Assembly: GCA_045046905.1 (NCBI GenBank)
Contig: JASFYU010000089.1
Coordinates: forward strand, 1-31,067
Direction of reading: 5' to 3'
Source of the DNA: JASFYU01 sp045046905
Lineage (GTDB): Bacteria; Bacteroidota; Bacteroidia; Flavobacteriales; Flavobacteriaceae
Length of the DNA: 31,067 nt
Both the position numbers and the translations under genes were made by a program. Below are positions 1-7,155 of this stretch, in pieces. How positions within the stretch are numbered: position 1 is the first letter of the stretch; every line of letters begins with the position of its first letter. The notes beneath the pieces were generated by a model. The model ran no database searches. It was not told the origin of the DNA and was given only the letters and a program-made list of their open reading frames with translations.

Positions 1-734
1 CCTGATTTGATTTTAAAATAAGAATCGGTCTTTACGTTCGCTTTTATAATTTCATTGAATTTCTCTTCTAGGTTCTCAAAATCGAGTTCCATGCTTTTGT
101 CGTACAGTTCAGATGCCTTTATCAGATCTAATTTTTGTTTTTCGGGATCATAATTTCCATAAAGATCACCGAGAACTTCGGTATAGTAGCTATTAGATTT
201 TGGTATGCTACGGAGTACACTATCTATGAATTTTTTGTTGAAAGCCTTGATTGTTGATTTTTTCAGGCTATAGTTGGCCTTGTTTATCCGCTGGAAAGAT
301 GATTTTCTAAAGAATACCCTTTTCTTAGTATAGTGCTGGTCGTAATTCTCAGCAAGGTTTTCTTTGACCAGGTCTATGATTTCTTTGGCAGTATACTGTT
401 TGTTACTGACAATGACTTCACTGAGTTCAATGGCCATGGGTTTTATATAAATAATTGCCTGGTCGAATTCGCTTAGCCGTTTGGCAATCGACTCGTAACC
501 TAGACAAGATATAAAAAGGGAGTCAGTCTCTTGAGTGTTTTCTCTGAGTTGTAGGCTGAACCTCCCTTCCTCATTACTAATTGCACCAATTTTATCGGCC
601 CATTGTATGGTGACATACGGCACAGGTAGTTGGGTGGTCGAATCTAATATTTGTGAACTTATCGACTGAGCATTTATGGTATATACCGGATACAATCCGA
701 AAAGTAGAAGAAAAAAATAAGTTGAAATTCGCAT
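1..734 (-). CDS. Exported protein with CarboxypepD_reg-like domain (C-terminus outside window)
   Basis: The reading frame is open from the ATG at 734 to the window edge, giving 244 codons without a stop, so the gene is partial at its 3' end. Residues 1-21 form a signal peptide (charged start, run of Phe/Leu, then NAQS). The next ~85 residues look like the beta-sandwich CarboxypepD_reg-like domain common in Bacteroidota: an Ile-Leu-Asp-Ser-Thr-Thr start, a Ser-Asn-Glu-Glu-Gly-Arg-Phe turn, a Ser-Cys-Leu-Gly-Tyr strand and a closing IELSEVIV. A lysine-rich, probably helical region with no recognised domain follows. Proteins of this kind are surface or periplasmic and of unknown function, some being TonB-receptor-like. 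Whether a barrel follows cannot be seen. It is on the same strand as the feo genes but separated by 225 nt with a hairpin. Confidence 0.75.
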   Translation of the reverse strand, partial: MRISTYFFLLLFGLYPVYTINAQSISSQILDSTTQLPVPYVTIQWADKIGAISNEEGRFSLQLRENTQETDSLFISCLGYESIAKRLSEFDQAIIYIKPMAIELSEVIVSNKQYTAKEIIDLVKENLAENYDQHYTKKRVFFRKSSFQRINKANYSLKKSTIKAFNKKFIDSVLRSIPKSNSYYTEVLGDLYGNYDPEKQKLDLIKASELYDKSMELDFENLEEKFNEIIKANVKTDSYFKIKS

Positions 735-771
735 ACTGCTGCTACGGTTTAATTGCTCATTGAGGGTTTAA

Positions 772-793
772 CCTGCCTATGCCGATAGGCAGG
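772..793. repeat. Short palindromic intergenic repeat (hairpin)
   Basis: The 9-nt arm CCTGCCTAT (772-780) and its exact complement ATAGGCAGG (785-793) flank the loop GCCG. The same CCTGCC/GGCAGG core recurs in the larger element at 4932-4991, so this is probably a dispersed flavobacterial intergenic repeat. It lies between the feo operon and the downstream same-strand gene and could also work as an RNA hairpin there. No U-tract follows, so it is not called a terminator. Confidence 0.6.
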
Positions 794-959
794 CTTGCCT
801 CGAAATGAAAAATGTTTTTTCGGAAGCATACCTCATACTTTTGGGTCGAGCTTGTTGTTTCAGAAACAAAACAAGGAATACTGAGTAGATAAACAATGAG
901 TTTTTAGATTTTCTTAGGATGTGTTTATTCTTTTATTAACAAGAAGACGAAGACTGGGC

Positions 960-1112
960 CTAATTGTTACATCCGCAGCTATCATTTCCGCAAGATTTAT
1001 TTTTGGCCTTCTTCGAGGAAAAGAGCGTTTTGGGCAGAAAATATTTTTTGAATAAATATCCTAGGGCTACAACAACAATTACATAGACCAAAATAGTTTG
1101 AATACTATCCAT
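960..1112 (-). CDS. FeoB-associated Cys-rich membrane protein
   Basis: A 50-residue protein, found by translating the minus strand below feoB. Residues 5-20 are a single hydrophobic helix. A basic stretch (KKYFLPK, SSKKAKNK) follows, and the C-terminus carries three cysteines in Cys-Gly-Asn-Asp-Ser-Cys-Gly-Cys (C41, C46, C48). This architecture matches the FeoB-associated Cys-rich membrane protein family, whose members sit beside feoB and are thought to help ferrous-iron transport, perhaps by handling Fe2+ at the membrane; the mechanism is not settled. Its ATG lies one base past the feoB TAA stop, so it is almost certainly translated from the feoAB message. Confidence 0.85.
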   Translation of the reverse strand: MDSIQTILVYVIVVVALGYLFKKYFLPKTLFSSKKAKNKSCGNDSCGCNN

Positions 1113-1113
1113 A

Positions 1114-3351
1114 TTATTTTAAAATTTGATAGGCCGTTAGAGCAACAAGGTAAGCAAAAGCGCTCATAAGTACTAATTGTAATATGGGCCATTTCCAACT
1201 ATTTGTTTCACGTTTTACTATGGCCAAGGTACCCATACACTGCATGGCGAATGCATAAAATAGCAATAATGAAATGCCAGAGGCCAAATTGAACAAGGGT
1301 TTTTTGGTATCGACATTGATTTCTGCTGCCATTCTGTTCGTAATGGTATCGCCTTCATCACTACCCACGCTATAAATAGTGGCCAGAGTGCCTACAAAGA
1401 CCTCTCTTGCTGCAAAGGATGTAATTAGGGCTATGCCAATTTTCCAATCGTAACCCAAAGGTTTTACCATAGGTTCTATGGCTTTGCCCATATAGCCTAT
1501 ATACGATTTCTCTAATTTATACCCGGCAATTTCCTCATTCTGTGCCTTTTTAAAGAGTATGCTTTCTCTTAAAGAAAGCGAATCTAAAACAGACTTCGCA
1601 TCAATGGCATACGCCTTTTTCGCTATACTGTCTCTTAGGTTTTCTTTATAGAACTGTAAATTAGTTTCAATACTGGTTTTGTTATAATAAGATAGGCCTT
1701 GTGTTTCAATTTTATTTTTTACTATAGATTCTGCATTTTTAAATTCTTTGGAATATCCGTTAGAACCCAAAAACCATAACACAATCGAGATGGCCAAAAT
1801 AATTTTTCCCGCGCCAAAAACAAAACTTTTTGTTTTTTCCAATACGGTGATCAGGACATTTTTAAACAGTGGTAATTTGTAATTGGGCATTTCAATTACA
1901 AAGAATGTTTTATTTCTGAGTTTTAAAATTTTGTTCAGAATCATGGCAGACACTATAGCGGCGCCAAAACCAATAATATAGAGCAGCATTAGGGTCAATG
2001 CTTGGTAGCTTAATCCAAAAAACCGCCCTTCAGGTATTACCAAAGTGATTATAATCAGATATACCGGTAGCCTTGCAGAACAGGTGGTGAATGGGGTTAC
2101 TAAGATGGTGATCAGACGCTCTTTCCAATTTTCAATGGTGCGGGTTGCCATGATCGCTGGTATGGCACATGCTGTTCCTGAAATAAGGGGTACTACACTT
2201 TTGCCACTCAAGCCCAAAGGCCGCATTAACCGATCCATTAAAAAAACGACCCTGCTCATATACCCCGTTTCTTCAAGTAATGAAATGAACAGGAACAAAA
2301 AGGCTATTTGCGGAACAAAAATGACAATACCGCCGATACCAGCTAAAATTCCTTCGGCAATTAAATCAGTGAGAACTCCGGGGGGCAAGGTGTTTTTGAC
2401 CCATTCGGTTGCAGAGGCAAAAAATGCTTCGATAAAATCCATGGGGTAACTGCTCCAATCGTATATCGCCTGAAAAATAGTGAGCAAAATCAAAAAGAAA
2501 ATAAGATAGCCAAAGATCTTATGGGTGAGAATTTTATCAAGCGAAGCCCTAAATCCTTTTGCGGCGTCAAGGTCGACCTTATACCCGTCTTTAAGAATAT
2601 TATTTATAAATTGATATCGTAGAACCGTTTCTTTATGCTGTAATTTTTTAAGCTCTATCTTAGATTTTATTGAAATTGGTGATACCTCGTCTATTTGGTT
2701 TTTATCAATGGAGGTGAAATTAACATCTTGGGTAATAACCAGCCATAGCTTATAAAGGTCTTGATTTGGAAAGGTCTTTTCTAGTTGTTCAAAATATTCT
2801 GGAGCGATGACCGAAGGGTCTATATTAGGCGTAATAGATAGGCTTCTATAATCTGTAATCAATGCTTTGAGTTCATTGATTCCCGTTCCTTTTCTAGTGC
2901 TGGTTAAAGCGATTTTGGTATCGAGTTTTTTTTCTAGTAAGGGTATGTCCAGTGCAATTCCTTTTTTAGACATTCTATCTGCCATATTGATGACCAAAAG
3001 TGTCGGAATCCTTAAGTCTTTTATTTGTGTAAAAAGAAGTAGGTTGCGTTTTAGATTTTCCACATCACTGATGACCACAGCCACATCTGGGTAATCCTTG
3101 TCGTTCTTATTTAAAAGCAGTTCTACCACTACGCTTTCATCTAAAGAAGTGGTATTTAAGCTATAGGTGCCAGGAAGGTCTATAATATGAGCCTTTAAAC
3201 CTCTGGGCAATTTACATAGGCCTTGTTTTTTTTCGACGGTAATACCAGGATAATTACCTACTTTTTGGTTTAGCCCAGTGAGTTTGTTGAAAACAGAGGT
3301 TTTTCCCGTATTTGGATTGCCAATAAGTGCAACATTAATCTGTTTGCTCAT
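1114..3351 (-). CDS. feoB: Ferrous iron transport protein B (FeoB)
   Basis: FeoB is the inner-membrane Fe2+ importer with an N-terminal GTPase. At 745 residues it is in the usual range. The G motifs are clear: GNPNTGKTS at 11-19 (P-loop), NYPGIT at 33-38 (switch I), DLPGT at 58-62, and NMAD at 122-125 (guanine specificity). A linker to about residue 270 follows, then a multi-helix membrane domain with two Gate (nucleoside-recognition-like) repeats and the conserved SGTACAIPAIMATR segment. A Lys/Glu-rich extramembrane insert of roughly 80 residues (about 535-615) separates the halves, as is usual for Bacteroidota FeoB. The ATG overlaps the feoA TGA by 4 nt (ATGA), so the two are translationally coupled. 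Confidence 0.97.
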   Translation of the reverse strand: MSKQINVALIGNPNTGKTSVFNKLTGLNQKVGNYPGITVEKKQGLCKLPRGLKAHIIDLPGTYSLNTTSLDESVVVELLLNKNDKDYPDVAVVISDVENLKRNLLLFTQIKDLRIPTLLVINMADRMSKKGIALDIPLLEKKLDTKIALTSTRKGTGINELKALITDYRSLSITPNIDPSVIAPEYFEQLEKTFPNQDLYKLWLVITQDVNFTSIDKNQIDEVSPISIKSKIELKKLQHKETVLRYQFINNILKDGYKVDLDAAKGFRASLDKILTHKIFGYLIFFLILLTIFQAIYDWSSYPMDFIEAFFASATEWVKNTLPPGVLTDLIAEGILAGIGGIVIFVPQIAFLFLFISLLEETGYMSRVVFLMDRLMRPLGLSGKSVVPLISGTACAIPAIMATRTIENWKERLITILVTPFTTCSARLPVYLIIITLVIPEGRFFGLSYQALTLMLLYIIGFGAAIVSAMILNKILKLRNKTFFVIEMPNYKLPLFKNVLITVLEKTKSFVFGAGKIILAISIVLWFLGSNGYSKEFKNAESIVKNKIETQGLSYYNKTSIETNLQFYKENLRDSIAKKAYAIDAKSVLDSLSLRESILFKKAQNEEIAGYKLEKSYIGYMGKAIEPMVKPLGYDWKIGIALITSFAAREVFVGTLATIYSVGSDEGDTITNRMAAEINVDTKKPLFNLASGISLLLFYAFAMQCMGTLAIVKRETNSWKWPILQLVLMSAFAYLVALTAYQILK

Positions 3352-3593
3352 GTTTCTTGAGAGTCATCAATGAGTTCTAATTCAATCTGATGAGCAACAG
3401 ATTTTCGAATGGCAATATGTGCCCCGTTCACATTAATGTAGATGGGGTCCTTTAGAGGTGCAATCTGTATAAGCTCTACAACATTGCCGGGCAAACAACC
3501 TAGTTCTAATAACTTTATAGGAAGTATGTCGTGGGTGAACTCTTTTATAATTCCCCGCTGTCCTCGTTTTAACTGTGCTACGGTAACTGTCAA
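3348..3593 (-). CDS. feoA: Ferrous iron transport protein A (FeoA)
   Basis: An 81-residue SH3-like cytoplasmic partner of FeoB. Family features are the N-terminal VAQLKRGQRGIIKEF strand, the LLELGCLPGNVVELI core, and the C-terminal AIRKSVAHQIEL segment. The start is a TTG at 3593. An in-frame TAA lies two codons upstream and no ATG or GTG occurs at a sensible place downstream, so TTG is the only reasonable start. It is first in the feoA-feoB-Cys-rich-protein operon and overlaps feoB by 4 nt. A TATTTTTG promoter-like box lies 30 nt upstream. No Fur box could be picked out with confidence. Confidence 0.93.
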   Translation of the reverse strand: MTVTVAQLKRGQRGIIKEFTHDILPIKLLELGCLPGNVVELIQIAPLKDPIYINVNGAHIAIRKSVAHQIELELIDDSQET

Positions 3594-3622
3594 TTTTTAT
3601 TTAGATTGAATATAAGTAAGGA

Positions 3623-3630
3623 CAAAAATA
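3623..3630 (-). promoter_or_regulatory. Probable -7 box of the feoAB promoter
   Basis: On the minus strand these bases read TATTTTTG, an exact match to the Bacteroidota -7 consensus TAnnTTTG, 30 nt before the feoA start. No convincing TTG -33 element is found about 20 nt further upstream, so the call rests on the -7 box and its position. Confidence 0.45.
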
Positions 3631-3678
3631 AGAGAAAAAAGTGGATAGTATGGGCTATTTTTTGATTTTTTTGAGATA

Positions 3679-3960
3679 GGGGTGGAGTGAAAAGTAAAAA
3701 GGGAAGTACGAAATAAAAAGTACGAAATAAAAAGTACAAAGTACAAAGTAGAAAGGGAAAAGTAGAAATAGAAAATAAAAAGTACAAAGTAGAAAGCATA
3801 ACGTTTTTGCGAGGAACGAAGCAATCTGTTTGTTCTGGGTAGAAGGTAATAAGTTGTGAGTAAAAAATAATGAGTAAACAGTGAAAAGTGAAAAGTACAA
3901 AGTAGAAAGTAGAAAGGGAAAAGTAGAAAGTAGAAAGTCAAAAGTAGAAAGGGAGAGTGG
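3679..3960. repeat. Purine-rich degenerate tandem-repeat tract with an embedded dispersed repeat
   Basis: The plus strand is nearly all A and G, built of imperfect 7-9 nt units such as AAAGTAC, AAAGTAG and AAAGGGAA in two blocks (about 3679-3796 and 3885-3960). Between them, at 3804-3828, lies a non-repetitive stretch containing GCGAGGAACGAAGCAATCT, a sequence I recall as a recurrent intergenic repeat in Flavobacteriaceae. Long Phe/Leu/Tyr-rich open frames on the minus strand are artefacts of the poly-purine composition. The whole spacer 3594-4007 contains no credible gene. Confidence 0.8.
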
Positions 3961-4007
3961 GAAGGGGACTGAGAATTTAGAATTAAGAGCAAAGAACGAA
4001 CAATGAA

Positions 4008-4682
4008 TTACCTCAAATAAGAAGCTTTTAAAATTTTTATATCGCCCATAAGCTTTTCGATCTCTTCCTGTTTGGTTCCATCGTAGAAACCCCTAATGCG
4101 TTTTTCTTTGTCAACGAGTATAAAATTTTCGGTATGAATCATGTCGTACGGGCCGCCATCGCCATCAGTTGTAACGGCCAAATATGATTTTCTGGCCAAT
4201 TTATAGATCTGTTTTTTATCGCCTGTGACCAGATTCCATTTGCGGTCATCGACTCCTTTTTCTAGAGCGTATTTCTTTAGCTGTGCCACTGAATCTATTT
4301 CAGGAGTAACCGAATGTGATAGTAATAAAACATCGTCATCATTAATAATCTGAGACTGAATGTAGGCCATATTTTTGGTCATTATAGGGCATATGGTGGG
4401 GCAGGTCGTAAAAAAGAAGTCAGCCACGTAAATCTTACCCTCGTAATTATCTTGGGTGATTTGTCGGCCGTTCTGATTTGTCAACGAAAAATCGGCTATG
4501 GTATGATATTTTTTGACATGTTGTAATGTGCTATCTACCAATTCAGGATTTACCATCGATGGCTGGTAAATGGTTAAGATTTTTTTGGGTTGAAGTGCAC
4601 TATAGAATAAGTATACGATGATGGCCGAAAGGAAAAAAAGAACAATTCCGAAAAACTTGTACTTGCCAAAAAAGGACCGCAT
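4008..4682 (-). CDS. SCO1/SenC family copper chaperone
   Basis: A 224-residue membrane-anchored thioredoxin-fold protein. Residues 10-30 form the single transmembrane anchor. The copper site is intact: Cys94 and Cys98 in TTCPTICP (CxxxC) and the distal His183 in YDMIHTENF, with the spacing normal for SCO proteins. These proteins deliver Cu(I) to, or reduce thiols in, subunit II (CuA site) of cytochrome c oxidase, or act as redox sensors. Most of the protein should face the periplasm. No oxidase genes are adjacent here, so the partner cannot be read from context. It is transcribed alone, with the low-complexity tract downstream. Confidence 0.93.
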   Translation of the reverse strand: MRSFFGKYKFFGIVLFFLSAIIVYLFYSALQPKKILTIYQPSMVNPELVDSTLQHVKKYHTIADFSLTNQNGRQITQDNYEGKIYVADFFFTTCPTICPIMTKNMAYIQSQIINDDDVLLLSHSVTPEIDSVAQLKKYALEKGVDDRKWNLVTGDKKQIYKLARKSYLAVTTDGDGGPYDMIHTENFILVDKEKRIRGFYDGTKQEEIEKLMGDIKILKASYLR

Positions 4683-4693
4683 AATCTTTTTTG

Positions 4694-4724
4694 TAAAGGT
4701 ACGCTAGTACATCGAAGCGTTCAA
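4694..4724 (-). promoter_or_regulatory. Possible promoter of the SCO gene
   Basis: On the minus strand TTG (4724-4722) is followed by 20 nt and then TACCTTTA (4701-4694), one mismatch from TAnnTTTG. The implied leader before the ATG at 4682 would be only about 6 nt, which is suspiciously short, so the call is weak. Confidence 0.28.
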
Positions 4725-4891
4725 GTATTTCGGAATTGTTGTTGTTTGTAAAATCGAGGCCTATAAATGAAATCATATACAATTACGGCTGTTTCAATGT
4801 TTTTTAAAAGATGCTTTTTAGCTGATCTTTAGTGTGTTTTATTCGCAGCCATGGCTTTAATGCCCTTTTTGAATACTCGAGACTGCATTGT

Positions 4892-4907
4892 TTCGATAGC
4901 TATCGAA
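4892..4907. repeat. Perfect 16-bp palindrome TTCGATAGCTATCGAA
   Basis: The 16 bases are self-complementary without a spacer. The CGATAGCTATCG core is, from memory, very common between genes in Flavobacteriaceae, so a dispersed repeat is the first reading. A dimeric-regulator operator is the alternative, since it lies between the divergent SCO and rseP genes. Confidence 0.55.
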
Positions 4908-4931
4908 TATTAAATTTTGTTTTCTTTTAAT

Positions 4932-4991
4932 GCCTCATAGGCCTGCCTTTGCCGTCAGGCAGGTCTATGAGGCGGCAAAGGCAGGCCTGCC
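4932..4991. repeat. Compound inverted-repeat element with two competing hairpins
   Basis: Hairpin A pairs 4932-4948 with 4957-4973: 17 bp with one G-T pair and an 8-nt loop, starting GCCTCATAG. Hairpin B pairs GGCCTGCCTTTGCC (4940-4953) with its exact complement at 4974-4987 (14 bp, 20-nt loop). Both use 4940-4948, so they exclude each other. A further perfect 12-bp palindrome, GGCAGGCCTGCC, lies at 4980-4991. The core resembles the hairpin at 772-793. The 405-nt region between the SCO start (4682) and the rseP promoter (5081) holds this element and the palindrome at 4892, with no gene. Confidence 0.75.
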
Positions 4992-5080
4992 CCAAGCTAG
5001 TTTAGGTGTTGCTGCTGCAAAATGTTTCTTAAATGTTTTAAGGGTATAGAGCTTTCTTTTTTTAAGACGTTGTAAAAATG

Positions 5081-5088
5081 TATTTTTG
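5081..5088 (+). promoter_or_regulatory. Probable -7 box of the rseP promoter
   Basis: TATTTTTG is an exact match to TAnnTTTG, 24 nt before the rseP ATG at 5112. The -33 region is T-rich without a clear TTG at the right distance. The last G of the box is the first base of an in-frame GTG (5088) that could be mistaken for a start, which supports the ATG instead. Confidence 0.45.
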
Positions 5089-5111
5089 TGCGTTTTAATT
5101 TAATAAAATAT

Positions 5112-6467
5112 ATGAGTCCTATAGTAATACAGGTTATACAGTTTTTTTTAAGCCTTTCTATTTTGATAGTGCTTCATGAGCTCGGGCATTTTATTCCGGC
5201 AAAAATATTCAAAACCAGAGTAGAGAAATTCTATTTGTTCTTTGATATCAAGTTCTCTCTTTTTAAGAAAAAAATCGGAGAAACGGTTTATGGTATCGGA
5301 TGGTTGCCTTTGGGTGGCTATGTAAAGATTTCTGGAATGATTGATGAGAGCATGGATACTGATGCCATGAAAGAAGAACCCAAACCCTGGGAGTTTAGAA
5401 GTAAGCCTACTTGGCAGCGTCTGATTATAATGTTGGGGGGGGTTACGGTAAATTTTATTTTGGCCGTTCTCATTTATATTGGTTTAGCTTATGTTTATGG
5501 TAAGCAGTTTATTCCCTTAGATAGTTTAAAAGACGGGGTACATGTTACGGTTAAAGAAATCGGCGACAAACTAGGTGTTCAAACGGGAGATAAGATACTT
5601 GCCGTTGATGGTGAGGAAATAGAAGACTTTAATTCTGTTTTTATGGAAATTGTCAATGGAAATTCGATTACCATTGAAAGAGCGGGTAAAATCATCGAAA
5701 AGGAAATTCCTGTCGACTTTATTGCCACACTCATAGCGGATGAGGATAAGATACACTTCTTAAGCCCTAGAAGGCCCTTTGTAATAGGTGAAGTGCCTGA
5801 AGAATCAGGTAATAAAGATTCTGGTTTGAAGGTCGATGATGAAATTATTGCCATTGCAGGCGAGGAAGTGGTGTATTTTGATCAGGCTAAATCGATTTTA
5901 GAGCGGTATAAGAATCTGAAAATAGATCTTACCGTAAGGCGTGGTGAAGGCGAGAGCCTAAAAATACCGGTGACAATAAGCGATACCGCGACCATAGGCG
6001 TCAGACTTGGTAACCTGACGTTTACTGAATTAGAAGCCAGAGGTGTACTCAGACTAAAAACCGAGAAGTATACTTTAATGGAGTCTATTCCGGCAGGGAT
6101 AGATAAAGGATGGAGTACACTTACAGGCTACGTTAAGCAGATGAAGAAAATCTTTAATCCTGAAACGGGTGCTTATAAGGGTGTTGGTGGTTTTGCCGCC
6201 ATTGCCGGCATTTATCCTGACACTTGGGACTGGCGGAAGTTTTGGAGTGCTACGGCCTTTATATCAATTATATTGGCCTTTATGAACATATTGCCGATAC
6301 CCGCTTTAGATGGGGGGCATGTGATGTTTTTATTATATGAAATGGTTACGGGTAGAAAGCCCAGCGACAAGTTTTTGGAGTACGCGCAGATGACAGGTTT
6401 TTTCTTGTTAATCGCCTTGTTGCTGTTCGCTAATGGGAATGATGTATATAAATGGCTTTTTAAATAG
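5112..6467 (+). CDS. rseP: RIP metalloprotease RseP (site-2 protease)
   Basis: A 451-residue inner-membrane zinc protease that cleaves transmembrane segments, classically of anti-sigma factors and leftover signal peptides. The catalytic HELGH lies at 22-26 in the first helix, and the third zinc ligand is Asp400 in PALDGG near the C-terminus. The FKTRVEKFYLFFD and GIGWLPLGGYVKI segments are typical of Bacteroidota RseP. Two PDZ-like regions follow the second helix (about 155-200 and 225-290). A GTG eight codons upstream (5088) would extend the protein, but it overlaps a promoter -7 box, so the ATG is preferred. It could in principle process FecR-type anti-sigma factors such as the one at 14936; that is inference. 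Confidence 0.95.
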   Translation: MSPIVIQVIQFFLSLSILIVLHELGHFIPAKIFKTRVEKFYLFFDIKFSLFKKKIGETVYGIGWLPLGGYVKISGMIDESMDTDAMKEEPKPWEFRSKPTWQRLIIMLGGVTVNFILAVLIYIGLAYVYGKQFIPLDSLKDGVHVTVKEIGDKLGVQTGDKILAVDGEEIEDFNSVFMEIVNGNSITIERAGKIIEKEIPVDFIATLIADEDKIHFLSPRRPFVIGEVPEESGNKDSGLKVDDEIIAIAGEEVVYFDQAKSILERYKNLKIDLTVRRGEGESLKIPVTISDTATIGVRLGNLTFTELEARGVLRLKTEKYTLMESIPAGIDKGWSTLTGYVKQMKKIFNPETGAYKGVGGFAAIAGIYPDTWDWRKFWSATAFISIILAFMNILPIPALDGGHVMFLLYEMVTGRKPSDKFLEYAQMTGFFLLIALLLFANGNDVYKWLFK

Positions 6468-6484
6468 AAAAGCGCTTTTTTTTG

Positions 6485-6515
6485 TTGGGGTATTTTGAAA
6501 AAACAGCTATATTTG
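6485..6515 (+). promoter_or_regulatory. Promoter of tRNA-Asn
   Basis: TTG (6485-6487), 20 nt, then TATATTTG (6508-6515): both halves of the Bacteroidota housekeeping promoter at good spacing, 31 nt upstream of the tRNA. Confidence 0.6.
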
Positions 6516-6546
6516 CAGCCGCTAAAACATTTGTTTAGCAAAATAT

Positions 6547-6620
6547 TCCTCCTTAGCTCAGTTGGTTAGAGCATCTGACTGTTAATCAGAGGGTCCTAGG
6601 TTCGAGCCCTAGAGGAGGAG
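6547..6620 (+). tRNA. tRNA-Asn (anticodon GTT)
   Basis: A 74-nt cloverleaf. The acceptor stem pairs TCCTCCT (6547-6553) with AGGAGGA (6613-6619), with discriminator G6620. The D-arm contains AGCTCAGTTGGTTAGAGC. The anticodon stem TCTGA/TCAGA encloses a loop with GTT, reading AAY codons. The T-arm CTAGG-TTCGAGC-CCTAG is intact. CCA is not encoded. It has its own promoter and a terminator right after. tRNA 3' ends are frequent integration sites, and accessory DNA begins downstream, but no duplicated 3' end was found in the window. Confidence 0.98.
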
Positions 6621-6632
6621 CTTAATGAGAGC

Positions 6633-6667
6633 AAGCCATTCAAGAGATTGAGTGGCTTTCTTATTTT
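6633..6667 (+). terminator. Rho-independent terminator after tRNA-Asn
   Basis: AAGCCATTCA (6633-6642) pairs with TGAGTGGCTT (6649-6658) through ten pairs, one G-U, with a 6-nt loop, and is followed by TCTTATTTT. It begins 12 nt after the tRNA. Confidence 0.75.
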
Positions 6668-7155
6668 AGATGAGTACAACATATGTACAACAAATTGGTC
6701 TTTCCTGGATTAGTCTTTATTAAACTTTAAAGACCCCAAAACATATCTTCAGAAGTACATATTTAAGCCATGCCAATCCCCGTAGTAAGAGACTATTTGA
6801 CCGCTTAAGTCAACACTGCTTCATGTTGGGTTGTGCCGACCACAAGAAGCCTTAGTTGTGGTAAACAGTAATTTATAATTTTGTTGTCGTTATTAAGTAC
6901 CTCTTTAATCTTTGATTTGTTTTCATCAATCCGGGTAAGATTTACATTCTTGTTTTTTAGAGCACTTGGTTTATTATGCTCAATTCGTCCGGCGCACGTG
7001 GTTCACTTTGACCGGCTCATCTAGTTTGAGCTTAATTTCTTAAAGATAGAACATTTCCTAAATCAGAATATATCTTATGAAATGACACATAACTCTAGTC
7101 ATCAAGTAAAAAAGTGAAAATCTAAATGACTCAAACAAAAAGCAAAATTTAAAAA
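6668..7155. other. Gene-poor spacer, possibly degraded mobile DNA
   Basis: No credible gene is seen between the tRNA terminator and the cytochrome gene. On the minus strand an open stretch without an ATG runs from about 6999 to a TAA at 6805-6807 (roughly 64 codons, rich in Asn and Lys). I do not recognise it; it could be a decayed fragment. The GC-richer pair of repeats at 6978-7024 lies at its upstream end. Confidence 0.5.
6978..7024. repeat. Two degenerate 23-bp tandem repeats, possibly an IS21-type end remnant
   Basis: GCTCAATTCGTCCGGCGCAC (from 6978) and GTTCACTTTGACCGGCTCAT (from 7001) align base for base over most of their length and share the CCGGC block; both units are 23 bp. Multiple short repeats with TTYGACCGG cores are typical of the ends of Bacteroidota IS21-family elements. 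No transposase is left nearby, so this would be a relic. Confidence 0.35.

Noticed and set aside
851..875. Inverted repeat CTTGTTGTTTC / GAAACAAAACAAG as the feo terminator
   Set aside because: AT-rich stem with a bulge and no following U-tract in the direction of transcription.
2045..2449. 134-codon plus-strand frame
   Set aside because: It lies entirely antisense to the feoB membrane domain, whose frame is clearly real.
3590..3992. Several overlapping minus-strand frames rich in Phe, Leu and Tyr
   Set aside because: They translate the purine-rich low-complexity tract, overlap each other in different frames and show no domain or normal amino-acid composition.
5088..5111. GTG start adding eight residues to RseP
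   Set aside because: The GTG overlaps an exact TAnnTTTG promoter box, and the family normally starts at the MSPIVIQ-like position.
6468..6490. AAAAGCGCTTTT plus T-run as an rseP terminator
   Set aside because: The palindrome has no loop bases and only a short stem, so a stable RNA hairpin is unlikely.
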